Positions 23,784 through 33,463 are shown, counted from the stretch's first letter. The stretch: 33,933 nt of DNA from JBKHBT01 sp046542255 (GCA_046542255.1 JBKHBT010000034.1:1-33933), one strand, 5' to 3'. The notes: a model not told the origin generated them from the letters alone. Numbers and translations are program-made.

Positions 23784-26700
23784 TCATGATTCTTTCATAC
23801 TTCGTAGGCCATGTTTTGTAACCAGTTGATGAAGCCTCGTTCTATTGATTCCAAAATGCTTTGCTGCCTCGGCGATATTCCAATCATGCAAATTAAGAAG
23901 CGCAATAATCGAGTTCCGCTCAAGCTCGAGTTTCATCTCTTTAAGTTCATCATAAGTCCTTGATATAGATATCGCTAGCTCATCCTTTTCAATGCTCTCT
24001 CCTCTGAGCCTGGATGGAATATCTGAGACAGTGAGATAATCGCTCGATGAAAATAGCGACATCTCCTCGATAAGGTTCTGCATTTCACGAATATTGCCTG
24101 GCCATTCATAGGAAAGCATGAAATCCAGAGCCTTGGGAGCGATGCCTTTGATATTTTTTGAAGTCTTTTCATTGGTCTGATTTATAAAATGCCTGATAAG
24201 AGCCGGAATATCATCACGGCGGTTTCGCAAAGGCGGGAGATGAAGAGTGATTACCGAAAGCCGATAGTACAAATCCGAGCGGAAATTGCCATTTTCTACT
24301 TCTTTTTTAAGCTTGCGATTTGTAGCAGCAATAATCCTGGCATCCACAGATATATCTTTGGTGCCTCCGAGTCTCTGGAAAGTCTTTGTTTCGAGAACTG
24401 AAAGCAGCTTTGCCTGCAATGCAAGAGGCATCTCACCGATTTCATTAAGAAAAATTGTTCCGCCATTTGCCAGGTCGAATTTGCCTTTCTTTTGCATGGT
24501 TGCGCCGGTGAATGCGCCTTTTTCATAGCCAAATAGCTCGCTTTCGAGAAGCGTATCCGGCAATGCAGCGCAATTAATTGCGATGAAAGGCTTTTTATGC
24601 CTTGGGCTTTCGCTATGAAGGGTTCTTGCGATTAAGTCTTTACCGGTTCCAGTTTCTCCTGTCAAAAGGACGGTGATGTCTTCATCAGCGATCAGGGAAA
24701 GCTTGTGATAGAGCTTGCGCATAGCCAATGACCGGCCGATCACCTTGCTTCCGCCAAAATGTTCATCGAAACTTTCGCGTAGATTCATATTCTCGGTAAT
24801 TAGATTGCTATGAACCTGTGCATTATGGATAGCGATAGATGCATTAGCAGCAAGCGTTTCGAGCAAATTGCGCCGCGTATCAGAAAAGGCCTCGCTACCG
24901 ATTTTGCTATCGGTATAGATTGCGCCGAGGATATTTTCATTATATATTAGCGGTATGCAAAAGACCATCTTGATATCAAGAGCCATAACACTTTCGCGGG
25001 TGGAGATATCCTCATCTGCAAGGACGGATTCTTTCAATATAGATGATTTGCTATCGAAAACATCATTCACAATAGAATGAGAGTATTTGATTCTTTTGGG
25101 TGGTATAAGGTTACCGTCATTGTCCATAACTAACTTGATAACCGGTTTTCCTGCTTGTTTCAAAAATATTATCCCTCGCTCTGATTCAGAAAGACGAATG
25201 ACTTCAGTCAAAATACGTGAAATCACTTCATCGAAATCGAGCTTGGAATTTATGCTTCGGATTATTTCCAGTAAATTCGATATCTCGCTGCCAGTTATCG
25301 CTCCTTCATCCTTCTTGATAGCATCGATTTTCTTTTCTACATCTTTGATTTTCTCTTCATTGCTTGCTTTGCCAAATGCGACTCTTGCAAGATTGAATTT
25401 TTTGATGGCCTCGTCATATTCCTTCTTCTCGATAAGCTTTTTTCCAAGGGCTTCTAAAACCAGAGCTTTCAGGAATGGCTGTTTGATTGGCAAATTGGAT
25501 AAGGCTTCCTGTAAAATACCAATGCTATCATGGCTTGTCTCAGCTTTTTTCATTATCATTGCGACATAGCCCATAATATCTCCGCGCTGATAAAATTGTT
25601 TTGCAGTTTTCGAGAGAATCTTCTCATCATGTGAATTAGAAAGCAAAATATCGTAATCCTGCCACTTATCCTCGATTTCATTGAAGCTAAACTCATCGAA
25701 AATTTCGATGCCGATAAAACTGGAAAATATCGATAGCTTAGTAAGTTTGCTCTGAAGATTAAGAGGCAGTAATGGATAAATCTCATTGGCTTGTCTGAGT
25801 AATTTTTCGATCAGGGTATAATCGCCGCGATTTATTGCGATTTCTAACTTTAGCATAAGAAGCAAGAAATGATATTTTGTAGTTTTTTTAATCTCGATCA
25901 TTTTGTCGATTTCATCGATTGTTTTATCTATAGTTCTCCTGCTGCCAGTGCGGAGCTGCAATCTTGCGCTTGCGATAAGGCTCTCATACAATACAGACTT
26001 CTGCCCGCCCTGCTTCGATAGCGTTATCGCTCGATTGAAAAGCCTTTTGGCTTCCTGGGTATCATATTGCAAAAGCCTCATTTCTCCGAGATTGAAGCAT
26101 AAAACAGGTGCAAAAATCGAGTATTCAGAGTCTTCGGCAAGGTCGAGCGCTTTTCGATAGAATTCTTCTGCCTCTTCGAAGTCAAAAAGCAAATGAAGGC
26201 AACCTGCGATATTGCTCCATCCAAGCAAGATGTATTTCGTATTATCATCGATTTCTGCAATATGAGCTGATTCGCGATAGTATGAAAGAGCAAGTTCGAG
26301 TGCGCCGGTTTCGAAATGAATCACACCTATATCATTCAAAATGGCAGATAACATGTCTTTTCTGGCAACCTCGCGTGCAATTGCCAGAGCCTGGTCATAA
26401 TAGTCATTAGCATCGGAAAAACGGCCCAGGTATTTGCACATTAATCCAGCTTTTTTTAGATTCGAGAATGTCTTTACAGGCGAATTTAACTTATTATAGA
26501 AGTCGGCGAGAACAAGGTATATCGAAAGCATTGCGGAATAGCTTTTGGATGATTTAAGTGCTTTTATCGTATCATTTGCAAGGCTAAGCCAGCTATCATC
26601 AATATCGGCTTTGGCAAACATCTCGATACGAAGAGACAGATATCTCGGCTCGTCCAAACGCGCATCTTCTATTGCTTCGGCAATAATTCTGTAGATATCA

Positions 26701-28460
26701 TTATCGATATCGCCGGCTATCTTTAATGCTATTTCTCGGTCTTCCAGAGAATAATATGTCTTCTGGTATTGGCCAAAGCGCTCTTTTAAGAGACCGAATC
26801 GCATCAGGCTCTGCAATGATTCAAATAGTGTGGATGTATTAAAAAGCAGATGGAAAATATCAGATGGTAGCTCGATTTTGGCAGCGAGTAAAATTTTCAG
26901 AATACGGATTTCGCTCTCTGAAAGTTTCTGAAATAGATCTTTGCTTTGTACCTGACTATATGTTTTAGAATCGAATACCCATCCATTTTGGGACTGTTTA
27001 ATAAGGCCATTTACGATATATTTTCTCAATGTATTATCGATTCTGTCAATCTGGCCAAAGCTTTCGCGATGAATGATTTCGAAAAGCGAATTATCGCCTT
27101 CATAAGGATTCAAAACAGAAAGTAGATAATTCTGAGTCATATCGATATCGAAACTCTCGAAATTTATTACCTTTTTTTCGGAAATAGAATCATTTGTCAG
27201 AATCAGAATCTTGCCACGATTTTTCATTCTTGAGAGACGCTTTAGCAGCATCTCATCGCCTACATCGACAGCATTTAGAACAAGCGGCACATTGAATGAA
27301 TATTCTTCGAGCAAATCGATTGTCGAGCTAAGAAATTCCATTCGGTCGATATTGGTTTTCTTAGAAATTGAAATATATTCGCCAAATTTCTCGCGAAATT
27401 TCTGAGCTTTCGAGAAAACATGGCTTTCAGCTCTTTTTTCGGGTTCGCTTGATAGGACATCAGAAAGCAATCGAGCAGCGCAAACTCTCGGCTCGGAAAT
27501 CTCGAAATACTTAAATCCGCGAATCGATAGCTCCGGAGCAATCTCATTTTTAAATCTATCGAACCTGCCCGTATCTTCGATATTACATTTTATAAATTTT
27601 TTACCCTTGAGTGCGATGAGTTCATCAATAATCATTTTTATTTTATCATCGAGCATTGGAGTGCCATGTGGCAAAAATGCTTCGACAGATTTTCCTTTCA
27701 AAGGCAAACCGCTTATTTTAGCGATCGCTACTCGCAGGAAATATGAGCTTGTAGGCCTTTTATGAGGATTTTTATCGAGCATATCTTTAAGTATTTTTCG
27801 AATTTTGTTATTTGACAATAGGCCAATTCGTGGAATCTGAGGTATAAGGTTGAGATGTTTTTCTATTGTCTCGCTTGCATTATCTGCAAGAAATGGATTG
27901 ATTCCAGTCAAAATCTCTAGCGTTATTAGCGCCAGTGAATAGATATCTGCGAGTAAGCCGGATGATTTTCCAAGGAGCTTCTCGGGCGCCATCCATCCAA
28001 GGCTTCCAGAAATGTCGGAACGGCCTTTGCCATCGTCTGCCAGGCCGAAATCGATTATCCTTGGAATTATTTCATTGCCATTTTTTGTGATTATTATATT
28101 CGATGGTTTCAAGTCTCCATGGATAATGCCAGTAGAATGAATATGCTCTAAGCCCGCCGCTAAAGATGCTATAATCGTAGCTGATTCCAATTCAGAGAAG
28201 CGATGTTTGTCATCATCGAAATATTCCTGAAGGCTCTTACCTTCGATATATTCCATAATGAAATAGGGTTTTTTATCATTGAAATGGAATTCATATACAT
28301 CGGCTATAAAAGGTGAATGATTTTTGCTCATCAGGTAGAATTCACGAGAAAGCTTATCGATGTTTATTTTCTGTGCCAGTTCGGTTTTTATGGATTTAAT
28401 AGCGATCTTTTTATTCGTCTTTTTATCGACAGCTAATTGAACTTCCCCGAAGCTTCCCAT
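23784..28460 (-). CDS. Ser/Thr kinase - pseudo-ATPase - TPR - GAF - sigma-54 activator
   Basis: 1558 residues from the first ATG. Kinase (1-265): Lys22 in IAIK, HGDLKPSN (non-RD, HGD at 114-116), DFG 137-139, APE 158-160. Residues about 265-600 resemble the AAA_16-type ATPase of PknK/MalT-like regulators, but the Walker A region reads IEDTGRFDRF and the Walker B region LVLNAVDVGDE, so it looks inactive. About 600-1050 are TPR-like helices; about 1057-1225 a GAF domain. The sigma-54 AAA+ domain has GETGTGKD (about 1268), ELFGYEKGAFTGA (GAFTGA at 1315), GGTIFLNEIGEMP with Asn1339 where Asp is usual, and FRSDLYYRLSV. A Fis-type HTH (DWNIAEAAKHFGINRTRLHQL) ends it. The ATG at 28460 lies inside the Gly-rich loop (LGMGSFGEV); the frame is open upstream and probably starts at ATC 28496, after GGCGGG. 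Divergent from the VWA protein gene. Confidence 0.93.
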   Translation of the reverse strand: MGSFGEVQLAVDKKTNKKIAIKSIKTELAQKINIDKLSREFYLMSKNHSPFIADVYEFHFNDKKPYFIMEYIEGKSLQEYFDDDKHRFSELESATIIASLAAGLEHIHSTGIIHGDLKPSNIIITKNGNEIIPRIIDFGLADDGKGRSDISGSLGWMAPEKLLGKSSGLLADIYSLALITLEILTGINPFLADNASETIEKHLNLIPQIPRIGLLSNNKIRKILKDMLDKNPHKRPTSSYFLRVAIAKISGLPLKGKSVEAFLPHGTPMLDDKIKMIIDELIALKGKKFIKCNIEDTGRFDRFKNEIAPELSIRGFKYFEISEPRVCAARLLSDVLSSEPEKRAESHVFSKAQKFREKFGEYISISKKTNIDRMEFLSSTIDLLEEYSFNVPLVLNAVDVGDEMLLKRLSRMKNRGKILILTNDSISEKKVINFESFDIDMTQNYLLSVLNPYEGDNSLFEIIHRESFGQIDRIDNTLRKYIVNGLIKQSQNGWVFDSKTYSQVQSKDLFQKLSESEIRILKILLAAKIELPSDIFHLLFNTSTLFESLQSLMRFGLLKERFGQYQKTYYSLEDREIALKIAGDIDNDIYRIIAEAIEDARLDEPRYLSLRIEMFAKADIDDSWLSLANDTIKALKSSKSYSAMLSIYLVLADFYNKLNSPVKTFSNLKKAGLMCKYLGRFSDANDYYDQALAIAREVARKDMLSAILNDIGVIHFETGALELALSYYRESAHIAEIDDNTKYILLGWSNIAGCLHLLFDFEEAEEFYRKALDLAEDSEYSIFAPVLCFNLGEMRLLQYDTQEAKRLFNRAITLSKQGGQKSVLYESLIASARLQLRTGSRRTIDKTIDEIDKMIEIKKTTKYHFLLLMLKLEIAINRGDYTLIEKLLRQANEIYPLLPLNLQSKLTKLSIFSSFIGIEIFDEFSFNEIEDKWQDYDILLSNSHDEKILSKTAKQFYQRGDIMGYVAMIMKKAETSHDSIGILQEALSNLPIKQPFLKALVLEALGKKLIEKKEYDEAIKKFNLARVAFGKASNEEKIKDVEKKIDAIKKDEGAITGSEISNLLEIIRSINSKLDFDEVISRILTEVIRLSESERGIIFLKQAGKPVIKLVMDNDGNLIPPKRIKYSHSIVNDVFDSKSSILKESVLADEDISTRESVMALDIKMVFCIPLIYNENILGAIYTDSKIGSEAFSDTRRNLLETLAANASIAIHNAQVHSNLITENMNLRESFDEHFGGSKVIGRSLAMRKLYHKLSLIADEDITVLLTGETGTGKDLIARTLHSESPRHKKPFIAINCAALPDTLLESELFGYEKGAFTGATMQKKGKFDLANGGTIFLNEIGEMPLALQAKLLSVLETKTFQRLGGTKDISVDARIIAATNRKLKKEVENGNFRSDLYYRLSVITLHLPPLRNRRDDIPALIRHFINQTNEKTSKNIKGIAPKALDFMLSYEWPGNIREMQNLIEEMSLFSSSDYLTVSDIPSRLRGESIEKDELAISISRTYDELKEMKLELERNSIIALLNLHDWNIAEAAKHFGINRTRLHQLVTKHGLRSMKES

Positions 28461-28523
28461 TCCAAGTTTTTTAATGATTTGGAATTTGCTATTGATCTTT
28501 CCCGCCTTTGTTATTTGTTAATA

Positions 28524-28552
28524 AATATAACGCAAATAGTTAACAAGAGCAA
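28524..28552 (-). promoter_or_regulatory. Promoter of the kinase-activator gene
   Basis: Minus strand TTGCTC (28552-28547), a 17-nt spacer and TATATT (28529-28524). Transcription would begin only about 20 nt before the GGCGGG site and the ATC at 28496, which supports translation starting there rather than at ATG 28460. Confidence 0.45.
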
Positions 28553-28789
28553 GAAAAATTCATCAGAGCAAATTAAATAAAGATTGTCAATACCGTCTTA
28601 TGTGTTAATTATTATAACTTATAGTTAATATTTTTAATCGTCATTAGACTTTGATAAGTAACATTATTAAGAGAATTGCCATAAAGCTGTGCAGTAATCG
28701 TTAAAATTGCTAACTTTTTAGTCCAATAAGGGTCTTTCATAGCTGTTTGAGTTGCGTAAGATTCTGCAATAAACGCTTTTACGTTATTT

Positions 28790-28806
28790 TGGCACGAAGG
28801 ATGCTA
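28790..28806 (+). promoter_or_regulatory. Sigma-54 (-24/-12) type promoter
   Basis: TGGCACGAAGGATGCTA: GG at 28791-28792, exactly 10 nt, then GC at 28803-28804. It matches the TGGCAC-N5-TTGC(A/T) consensus except for one base (ATGC). Start of transcription is expected near 28816, about 90 nt before the VWA gene's start codon. A sigma-54 activator is encoded next door, divergently. Confidence 0.65.
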
Positions 28807-28834
28807 TATAAATAGTGAGCCGTTGAGTTTGGCT

Positions 28835-28862
28835 TTGATATCGGCTTGACAATTGCTATATT
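28835..28862 (+). promoter_or_regulatory. Second promoter: overlapping sigma-70-like and -24/-12-like elements
   Basis: TTGATA (28835-28840), a 16-nt spacer and TATATT (28857-28862) form a sigma-70-like promoter. Interleaved with it, CGGCTTGACAATTGCTA (28842-28858) again shows GG, 10 nt, GC with a perfect TTGCT at -12. Only one of the two may be real. The rest of the 28497-28907 gap is AT-rich, with a TTGC-10-GCAA inverted repeat near 28753-28770 that could be a regulator site. Confidence 0.4.
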
Positions 28863-28907
28863 ATAAACAGGAGTCTTAGATTAATGTTAGCTAAAAAGGA
28901 AAATAAG

Positions 28908-31900
28908 ATGTTCAAAATGTTTTTTGCAATTTTGGCGATCTTTTTTGGTGTTCTTAACGGAGGGTTTGTACATGCTAGCCCTGTTTATATAGATTATTCC
29001 GGCTTCGGCGATGAAGAATCTTTAGATTCATATATATTTGCCGAAGCCGGAAGTTGTGAAGGCGATGATTTCCATCTCTTTGCAGAAAGCATCATCGATT
29101 CTGGGGAGATCGATATTGTATTTTGCATCGATACGACAGGCTCGATGTTCGCTACAAATGCTGTTTACAAGGCAAGAAATATTTTGATGCAGCTTTTTAC
29201 CAATGGATATGATGTCAATTTCGGTATTATTACATTCGGCGATGAATACAATCTGACAGATTTCGAATCTGATCGAGATGGTAATCAACTCGGCGATGAG
29301 ATGATCGACTTTAATATCAGGACCGCATCTATTGGATATGATGGATTCGGTGAAGCTGCCATGCGCAATAATCAACTCGATGCTATAGTCGCAGCCGTTG
29401 AAGAATATGAGCGTCGTGCGAATTCTATCGATATCGTCTATTTGCTAACTGATAGCCCTTTCCACGAAGCCGGCGATAGCTCTATGGTAACATCCTTTAC
29501 AAAAGAAGATATTAGTGGTATTTTGATGTCAAATGGCACTATCGCATTTGCACAATTTAATACAAGCGATACTTATGCTTCTGCTTTCTATAATAATATA
29601 AGCGATATTTCAGGCGGTAATTCTTATCCTCTTTCATATGATTATTCGACACCATATGAAGATATCATCGCTCTTATTGACTTCAAGCCTGCAATCGAGA
29701 TTATTATCGAAAATACTACCGAATACTCTACACCTCTTTCATTGCAAATTAATCCCGAAGAACCAGGCTGTATTGCAATACTTTCAGAAAATCCTATCAT
29801 CACAGATACGCTCGAACCAGGAGGCTTTAGCGAAGCCAAATGGCTTATCGAAATCGATTCTATGGCATCTTGCGATGAGATTGGTTTCATTATCGATATT
29901 TCGAGCGGCGGTATTGAAGAAAGCTATAATTTCGAATTTATAGATGGCTCGATAGCATCGGAGCCTTGTATTAGCTGGTTTCCTTTAGAAGATTCATGTA
30001 TCGAATATGGCAGTGAACTGGGCCTCGAATTATACAACTATTTTCCCGAAGATTCAGAAATAAGCGATTATGCATTAATTTCCATAGATGGTTTCGATAG
30101 AACTTATGATTGTGAAGCTCTTAGTACATTAGAAGGCACCAATATAGTGTTTCCCGACCTATTGCCCGGCAGAAGCTATGAAATCTGTATCCAAATTGAT
30201 GAAGAATCGATAATTCCGGGGCCATATTGCCATGAATTTGCAATCTGCGAAGCAGCAGATTCTTCCGGCGATATTTGCCCTCCTGCCATAGTGTGGGAAA
30301 CCGGGGGCAGCGAATGCCTTCATGCATGGGAGGAGCTAACTTTTCATTTCTACGATGTTCTTACATCGGAATGTTCTTTGCAAACCGGTATAGATACATC
30401 GTCATTAGAAATATCAGTAAACGGAGTTCCGGTAGAAGTGGAGCGGGGGGGGCCGCCACTTCCACCGGGGCCTGTTTACGATATCAGGTATTCGCTGAAT
30501 ATTATCGATATTCCAATCGAGTTTTTTATGATGCCTTTCACCGTTCAAATCTCTATAAGGGATATGGCTGGTAATTATTCTGTCGATAGTAAAATGTACA
30601 CTGTTTGCACAATCGATGTCGATTCATTGCCGCCTGTAATTCATTGGCAGGCCCGTGAGGATTCTGTATCGGTTCGTGATAGCATTTTTGCTATTGTCTC
30701 GGATTCTCTTATTATACCATATGCCGGCCTTGCACTCGATAGCTTTATCGTTCTTAGCAATGATTGCGGCTCTCCATTTCCACCTTTGGCATGGAGTGAT
30801 TTTTCAATAGAAGCATTCGCAGGCGACAGTTTCCTCGTTACAATTTTTGCTGATGACGGATTCGAACCCGAATGCCGCGAATTTTGCATACAGGCCTTCG
30901 ACCATGCTGGTAATTTTACAGAATCCTGTATAGAAATCGATTTTTATAATCCGCCAGTGGATACTTTCGCACCTTGCATATCATCTGCAGACCCGGCTCC
31001 AGATGACACTGTTGGCTCCACAGGTATTGAACTAGTCATCTGTGATAATTGCCCGATTTCAATGCCGGAATGGTGGGTAGATCCTACAACTATTGAATTG
31101 AAACTAAATGACGAAGAAATGCCTATCAATATATATTCTGCTGACCTCGGAGATAGCACTTGTAATGGTGCGAGAGTTATTATGAATACCGGCCCCATTA
31201 TTATAGAAGGCGATTATGAAGTTTGTTTACAGGCTCGGGATTATTTCGATAATCTGCTTAATGAATGCTACGATTTTACTGTGGATTACGATGATACATC
31301 TGCTCCATGCGTGAATTGGTATGGAATCAGGCCTCCATTTTATACAGACGATTTAATCGATATCAATTTGATTGCAGTGTGTGGCGGAATTGAACAAAGC
31401 CCGATAAACACTGCTATTGTCGAGGTTACACTTGGCGGATGCGGAGAATCACCAATTACATTGATCGAGGGCCGCGATTATCATTTATATGGTTCTAAAT
31501 TCGATACACTCGAGATAAGCCTTCGCCCACCTGGCGGTTTTGACCCTGGATGCCAAACTGTTTGCATCAATGCATCTGACCATGCTGGAAATGCTGTTAT
31601 GGAATGTATCGATATCGATGTAATCGATGAATCTTTCGAGGTTTCAGGCTTCGAAGCATTAAATGGAAAGCATATCTCTTGCGATGATTATTGTATTACA
31701 CTGGATTATACCGGCATTATTCCAGATAGCTTCTCTGTTGTTATGGATAGCACCAGATACACTATGGCATCTGCCGAGCTTTCCTATGATGAAGAAAATA
31801 TCAGATTCTGCACTGCATTTTGGAGTTATAGAGAAGGCAATCATTATTTTCATACAGCTTATGGTAGTGCAGTTTTTACAATAGATTATTCCAGTCCTTT

Positions 31901-33428
31901 TATTTCGAGAAGTTATCCTGCATCTGGCGATACCATTAGCGCATCGACTGATTCTGTAGTTTTCTATATCAATGATCTTTATTCCGATATAAATGGCGAT
32001 TCAATAAGAGTTCTTTTGGGAGGGGAACTCATTACTATTGGTGAATATGGTGCAAGGTATATTTGGCCTGAATCGAAATGTATTATAGATAGCTTGCCAG
32101 AAGGCTATTTCACACCGGGCGAAGATATTGAAATTTGGCTCCATGTGCATGATATGATCGATGAATGTGCACCAAATTATATCGACACAAATTGGACTTT
32201 CTATATCGAAATGCCAGAAGATACCATCGATAATTATTATCTTGACGTTACTGTTACTGGCGCAATGGGAATGCCCCTTAATGATATGATTGTTCATCTC
32301 TATGATTATTACGAACATTTTATCCCGCTTTATGAATTTGAAGATGTGGATACAAATATCGTTTTCGAGGTTTTGCCTGGCGAATATTCTCTTACAGCCA
32401 TGGATCCTGAGTTCGACTATATTACAGAATTTTATGATAATCAGACCAATCCTCTGGAAGCAGATCCTCTTATTATCGAAGAGGATATGCCGGGTACTAC
32501 ATCTATTGTCTTTAGCCTGAATGAAATCGACCATCCGAGCTATTTCTCTGTTCGTGGACAAGTTAGTGTTCTTGAGGAAGGACTCGATGGATGTTATGTT
32601 ATCGCTATATCGAGCGATGAAGTCGAGGAAGAATTCTCCATATCAGGAAGGACAGCTCCGGATGGTTCATTCGATATTATGCTTCCCAATGGTACCTACA
32701 GAATGATGGGTGTTCTGGGAGGTTATGTGCCATCATTCTTTGGCGATACTACTATATGGACTGGCGCAGATTCCATCATTGTCGATGGTATGCCAATAGA
32801 AGGCATAGAAATAGAGCTCGATTCGACATCTATTGGCGATAGCAATAGCCAGATCGGTGTAATTGTCTTCGATAATGATACCCTCCAGACTTTTAGGCCT
32901 GTACCGATGAGAGGAGCGAGATTGTATCTTTATAATGATGAAGAATATGATATCTATACCACGATTACCAATAATTTGGGTATGGGCTTTTTCAATGATA
33001 TTCCGCCTGGGCGATATGTTCTTATTGCCGATAAGATTGGTTATTATATGCATGAAGAGTCGGAGAGAGTTGATGTATCATATGGCGATACGATAGAATT
33101 GGTAGTTAATATGATTCAAAATGTCTATGAAGCGAATCCATTTGCTGAGATTCCAGAGACATTTTCGATGTCTGTATCGCCGAATCCATTCAATTCGACT
33201 ACTAAAGTAAGTTTTAATTTGAATGAAAGTGGCTATATTAGCCTTCATTTGATAAATGTTAGAGGTGAAGTCATAGAAGACTATGACATTGGTTATTTAA
33301 CTCCAGGAACACACTCTTTTATTCTGAACCCAGGCGAATTGCCAACAGGATTGTATCTTCTCGGTATCTCATCTTCTGGCAATTCAGGTAATTGCTTATC
33401 TTACCAAAAGCTCCTTCTGGTGAAATAA
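28908..33428 (+). CDS. Giant secreted VWA-domain surface protein with sorting tail
   Basis: 1506 residues. Signal peptide MFKMFFAILAIFFGVLNGGFVHA. A von Willebrand factor A domain (about 68-260) has the metal-site motif DTTGSM at 75-80 (Asp75, Thr77, Ser79) and later VYLLTDSP. About 270-1090 holds repeated Ig-like beta modules rich in Asp/Ser/Cys, with recurring phrases such as 'C..A.DHAGN..E.CIEID' and 'PC..W'. Three carboxypeptidase-regulatory/CnaB-like modules follow near 1110, 1211 and 1327 (PLNDMIVHLYD, GCYVIAISS, MRGARLYLYND, each with a later 'G.Y.L/M' strand). The end from about 1423 (SPNPFNSTTKVSFNL ... KLLLVK) is a type IX-like sorting domain. A likely adhesin or matrix protein. ATG 28908 (AAGGAAA site) is preferred to 28884, which would put charged residues before the signal. 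Contains a G8 tract at 30445-30452. Confidence 0.9.
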   Translation: MFKMFFAILAIFFGVLNGGFVHASPVYIDYSGFGDEESLDSYIFAEAGSCEGDDFHLFAESIIDSGEIDIVFCIDTTGSMFATNAVYKARNILMQLFTNGYDVNFGIITFGDEYNLTDFESDRDGNQLGDEMIDFNIRTASIGYDGFGEAAMRNNQLDAIVAAVEEYERRANSIDIVYLLTDSPFHEAGDSSMVTSFTKEDISGILMSNGTIAFAQFNTSDTYASAFYNNISDISGGNSYPLSYDYSTPYEDIIALIDFKPAIEIIIENTTEYSTPLSLQINPEEPGCIAILSENPIITDTLEPGGFSEAKWLIEIDSMASCDEIGFIIDISSGGIEESYNFEFIDGSIASEPCISWFPLEDSCIEYGSELGLELYNYFPEDSEISDYALISIDGFDRTYDCEALSTLEGTNIVFPDLLPGRSYEICIQIDEESIIPGPYCHEFAICEAADSSGDICPPAIVWETGGSECLHAWEELTFHFYDVLTSECSLQTGIDTSSLEISVNGVPVEVERGGPPLPPGPVYDIRYSLNIIDIPIEFFMMPFTVQISIRDMAGNYSVDSKMYTVCTIDVDSLPPVIHWQAREDSVSVRDSIFAIVSDSLIIPYAGLALDSFIVLSNDCGSPFPPLAWSDFSIEAFAGDSFLVTIFADDGFEPECREFCIQAFDHAGNFTESCIEIDFYNPPVDTFAPCISSADPAPDDTVGSTGIELVICDNCPISMPEWWVDPTTIELKLNDEEMPINIYSADLGDSTCNGARVIMNTGPIIIEGDYEVCLQARDYFDNLLNECYDFTVDYDDTSAPCVNWYGIRPPFYTDDLIDINLIAVCGGIEQSPINTAIVEVTLGGCGESPITLIEGRDYHLYGSKFDTLEISLRPPGGFDPGCQTVCINASDHAGNAVMECIDIDVIDESFEVSGFEALNGKHISCDDYCITLDYTGIIPDSFSVVMDSTRYTMASAELSYDEENIRFCTAFWSYREGNHYFHTAYGSAVFTIDYSSPFISRSYPASGDTISASTDSVVFYINDLYSDINGDSIRVLLGGELITIGEYGARYIWPESKCIIDSLPEGYFTPGEDIEIWLHVHDMIDECAPNYIDTNWTFYIEMPEDTIDNYYLDVTVTGAMGMPLNDMIVHLYDYYEHFIPLYEFEDVDTNIVFEVLPGEYSLTAMDPEFDYITEFYDNQTNPLEADPLIIEEDMPGTTSIVFSLNEIDHPSYFSVRGQVSVLEEGLDGCYVIAISSDEVEEEFSISGRTAPDGSFDIMLPNGTYRMMGVLGGYVPSFFGDTTIWTGADSIIVDGMPIEGIEIELDSTSIGDSNSQIGVIVFDNDTLQTFRPVPMRGARLYLYNDEEYDIYTTITNNLGMGFFNDIPPGRYVLIADKIGYYMHEESERVDVSYGDTIELVVNMIQNVYEANPFAEIPETFSMSVSPNPFNSTTKVSFNLNESGYISLHLINVRGEVIEDYDIGYLTPGTHSFILNPGELPTGLYLLGISSSGNSGNCLSYQKLLLVK
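30445..30452 (+). repeat. G8 homopolymer inside the VWA protein gene
   Basis: Eight consecutive G residues within codons 513-515 (Arg-Gly-Gly) of an otherwise AT-rich gene, flanked by a GAAGTGG / CCACTTC inverted repeat. Gain of one G would move translation into a frame that closes at 30574, leaving about a third of the protein. Confidence 0.7.
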
Positions 33429-33430
33429 AG

Positions 33431-33463
33431 CTCCCAGGCTCCCTGAGAGCGATGTTCCTGGAG
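33431..33463 (+). terminator. Probable terminator of the VWA gene
   Basis: Arms CTCC(C)AGG at 33431-33438 and CCTGGAG at 33457-33463, with one bulged C, followed by TTTGATTTGTTG. It begins 2 nt after the stop codon. The U-run is imperfect. Confidence 0.5.
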
